The position numbers were made by a program, and so were the translations under genes. A DNA stretch of 42,797 nt from Nitrososphaerales archaeon. Its GTDB lineage: Archaea; Thermoproteota; Nitrososphaeria; Nitrososphaerales; CADDZS01. Numbering within the stretch: position 1 is the stretch's first letter; every line of letters begins with the position of its first letter. The DNA is taken from NCBI GenBank assembly GCA_030041355.1, contig JASHNZ010000035.1, positions 1 through 42,797 on the forward strand. The letters run 5' to 3'. Of the stretch, positions 42,471 to 42,797 are shown piece after piece. The notes under the pieces are model-generated. The model was given only the letters and a program-made list of their open reading frames with translations, was not told the DNA's origin and ran no database searches.

Positions 42471-42797
42471 ATGGCACAAGAATATAGCGTAATAGATGGG
42501 AGTCAAGAAACGAGTGCAGCAAAGCAGACGAGTCTTAACAGGAGATCGCGACTGGAAACATACGGTGACATACTATACGCCGTTTCAATTGGGGCAAGCA
42601 AACCAACACACATTATGTACAAGGCGAATCTTTCGTGGGTGGTCATGAAGGAATATCTAAAATCACTAGAGCAATATGGCTTGATCACAAGCACAGAGAA
42701 CAATGGAAACAGAGTCTATCAGTTATCTGATGGCGGATTCCGCGTTTTGAAGCAATTCCTTGAAGTAAAAGATGAGCTGAACCTATCAAGTGCGTAA
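42471..42797 (+). CDS. Winged-helix regulator (copy 2 of the signalling module)
   Basis: About 108 residues starting at ATG 42471 (an in-frame TTG is at 42459); the stop TAA is the last codon of the window. It is a paralogue of the gene at 33624: NRRSRLETYGDILYAVS, KPTHIMYKANLSWVVMKEYL, LEQYGLITSTENNGNRVYQL and the same ending LNLS. It follows the second KaiC/DUF835 pair by 250 bases, so the second module has ATPase, membrane protein and DNA-binding protein in order on one strand. Confidence 0.85.
   Translation: MAQEYSVIDGSQETSAAKQTSLNRRSRLETYGDILYAVSIGASKPTHIMYKANLSWVVMKEYLKSLEQYGLITSTENNGNRVYQLSDGGFRVLKQFLEVKDELNLSSA

Overview
The window is archaeal. TATA-like boxes sit about 25-40 bases in front of many starts, and several genes look leaderless. 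The cell-surface genes carry archaeal signals: a class III signal-peptide pilin, beta-propeller proteins, and a PEFP-type C-terminal anchor. KaiC-like ATPases are paired with multi-helix DUF835-like membrane proteins, and there is an archaeal-type sulfate adenylyltransferase and a short-chain polyprenyl synthase. This mix fits a Nitrososphaerota (Thaumarchaeota)-like or related Thermoproteota genome, probably not an ammonia oxidiser. That assignment is an inference; no rRNA or ribosomal protein gene is present to settle it.

1-7.8 kb is a surface and secretion region: the tail of a propeller-like protein, a large anchored surface protein, a secreted S53 (sedolisin) peptidase that lacks the usual propeptide, a TauE/SafE permease, a 58-residue gene built from an exact in-frame 75-bp duplication, and a YVTN-type beta-propeller. 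7.9-12.4 kb is a sulfate-activation operon on the minus strand (small ribbon-helix-helix protein, Sat, alkaline-phosphatase-superfamily enzyme, CysC), divergent from a second TauE/SafE permease. No APS/PAPS reductase, sulfite reductase or sulfotransferase is visible.

12.4-19 kb holds a V4R-like protein interrupted by a zinc ribbon, a ribbon-helix-helix protein, a long coiled-coil protein, a PadR regulator, and a second alkaline-phosphatase-superfamily enzyme. That enzyme is again followed by a small protein of the same family as the one in front of sat. 19.2-22.5 kb is a four-gene cassette: a Tat-signal protein, a 579-residue beta-rich protein without a signal peptide, a phage-structural-like beta protein, and a TatA pore subunit. 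This is the best candidate here for an undescribed system.

22.6-28.5 kb is gene-poor by large-ORF standards. It holds a pilin, secreted proteins, two decayed genes, and several very small zinc-finger proteins, two of them in a stretch that otherwise looks empty. 28.6-33.5 kb is an AAA+/VWA (NorQ/NorD-like) pair flanked by three unrecognised proteins. 33.6-42.8 kb contains two copies of a KaiC-like ATPase, a multi-helix DUF835-like membrane protein and a winged-helix regulator. Between and beside them are a PadR protein fused to a nuclease-like domain, a two-HTH regulator and a polyprenyl diphosphate synthase; this looks like a signalling region with a duplicated module.
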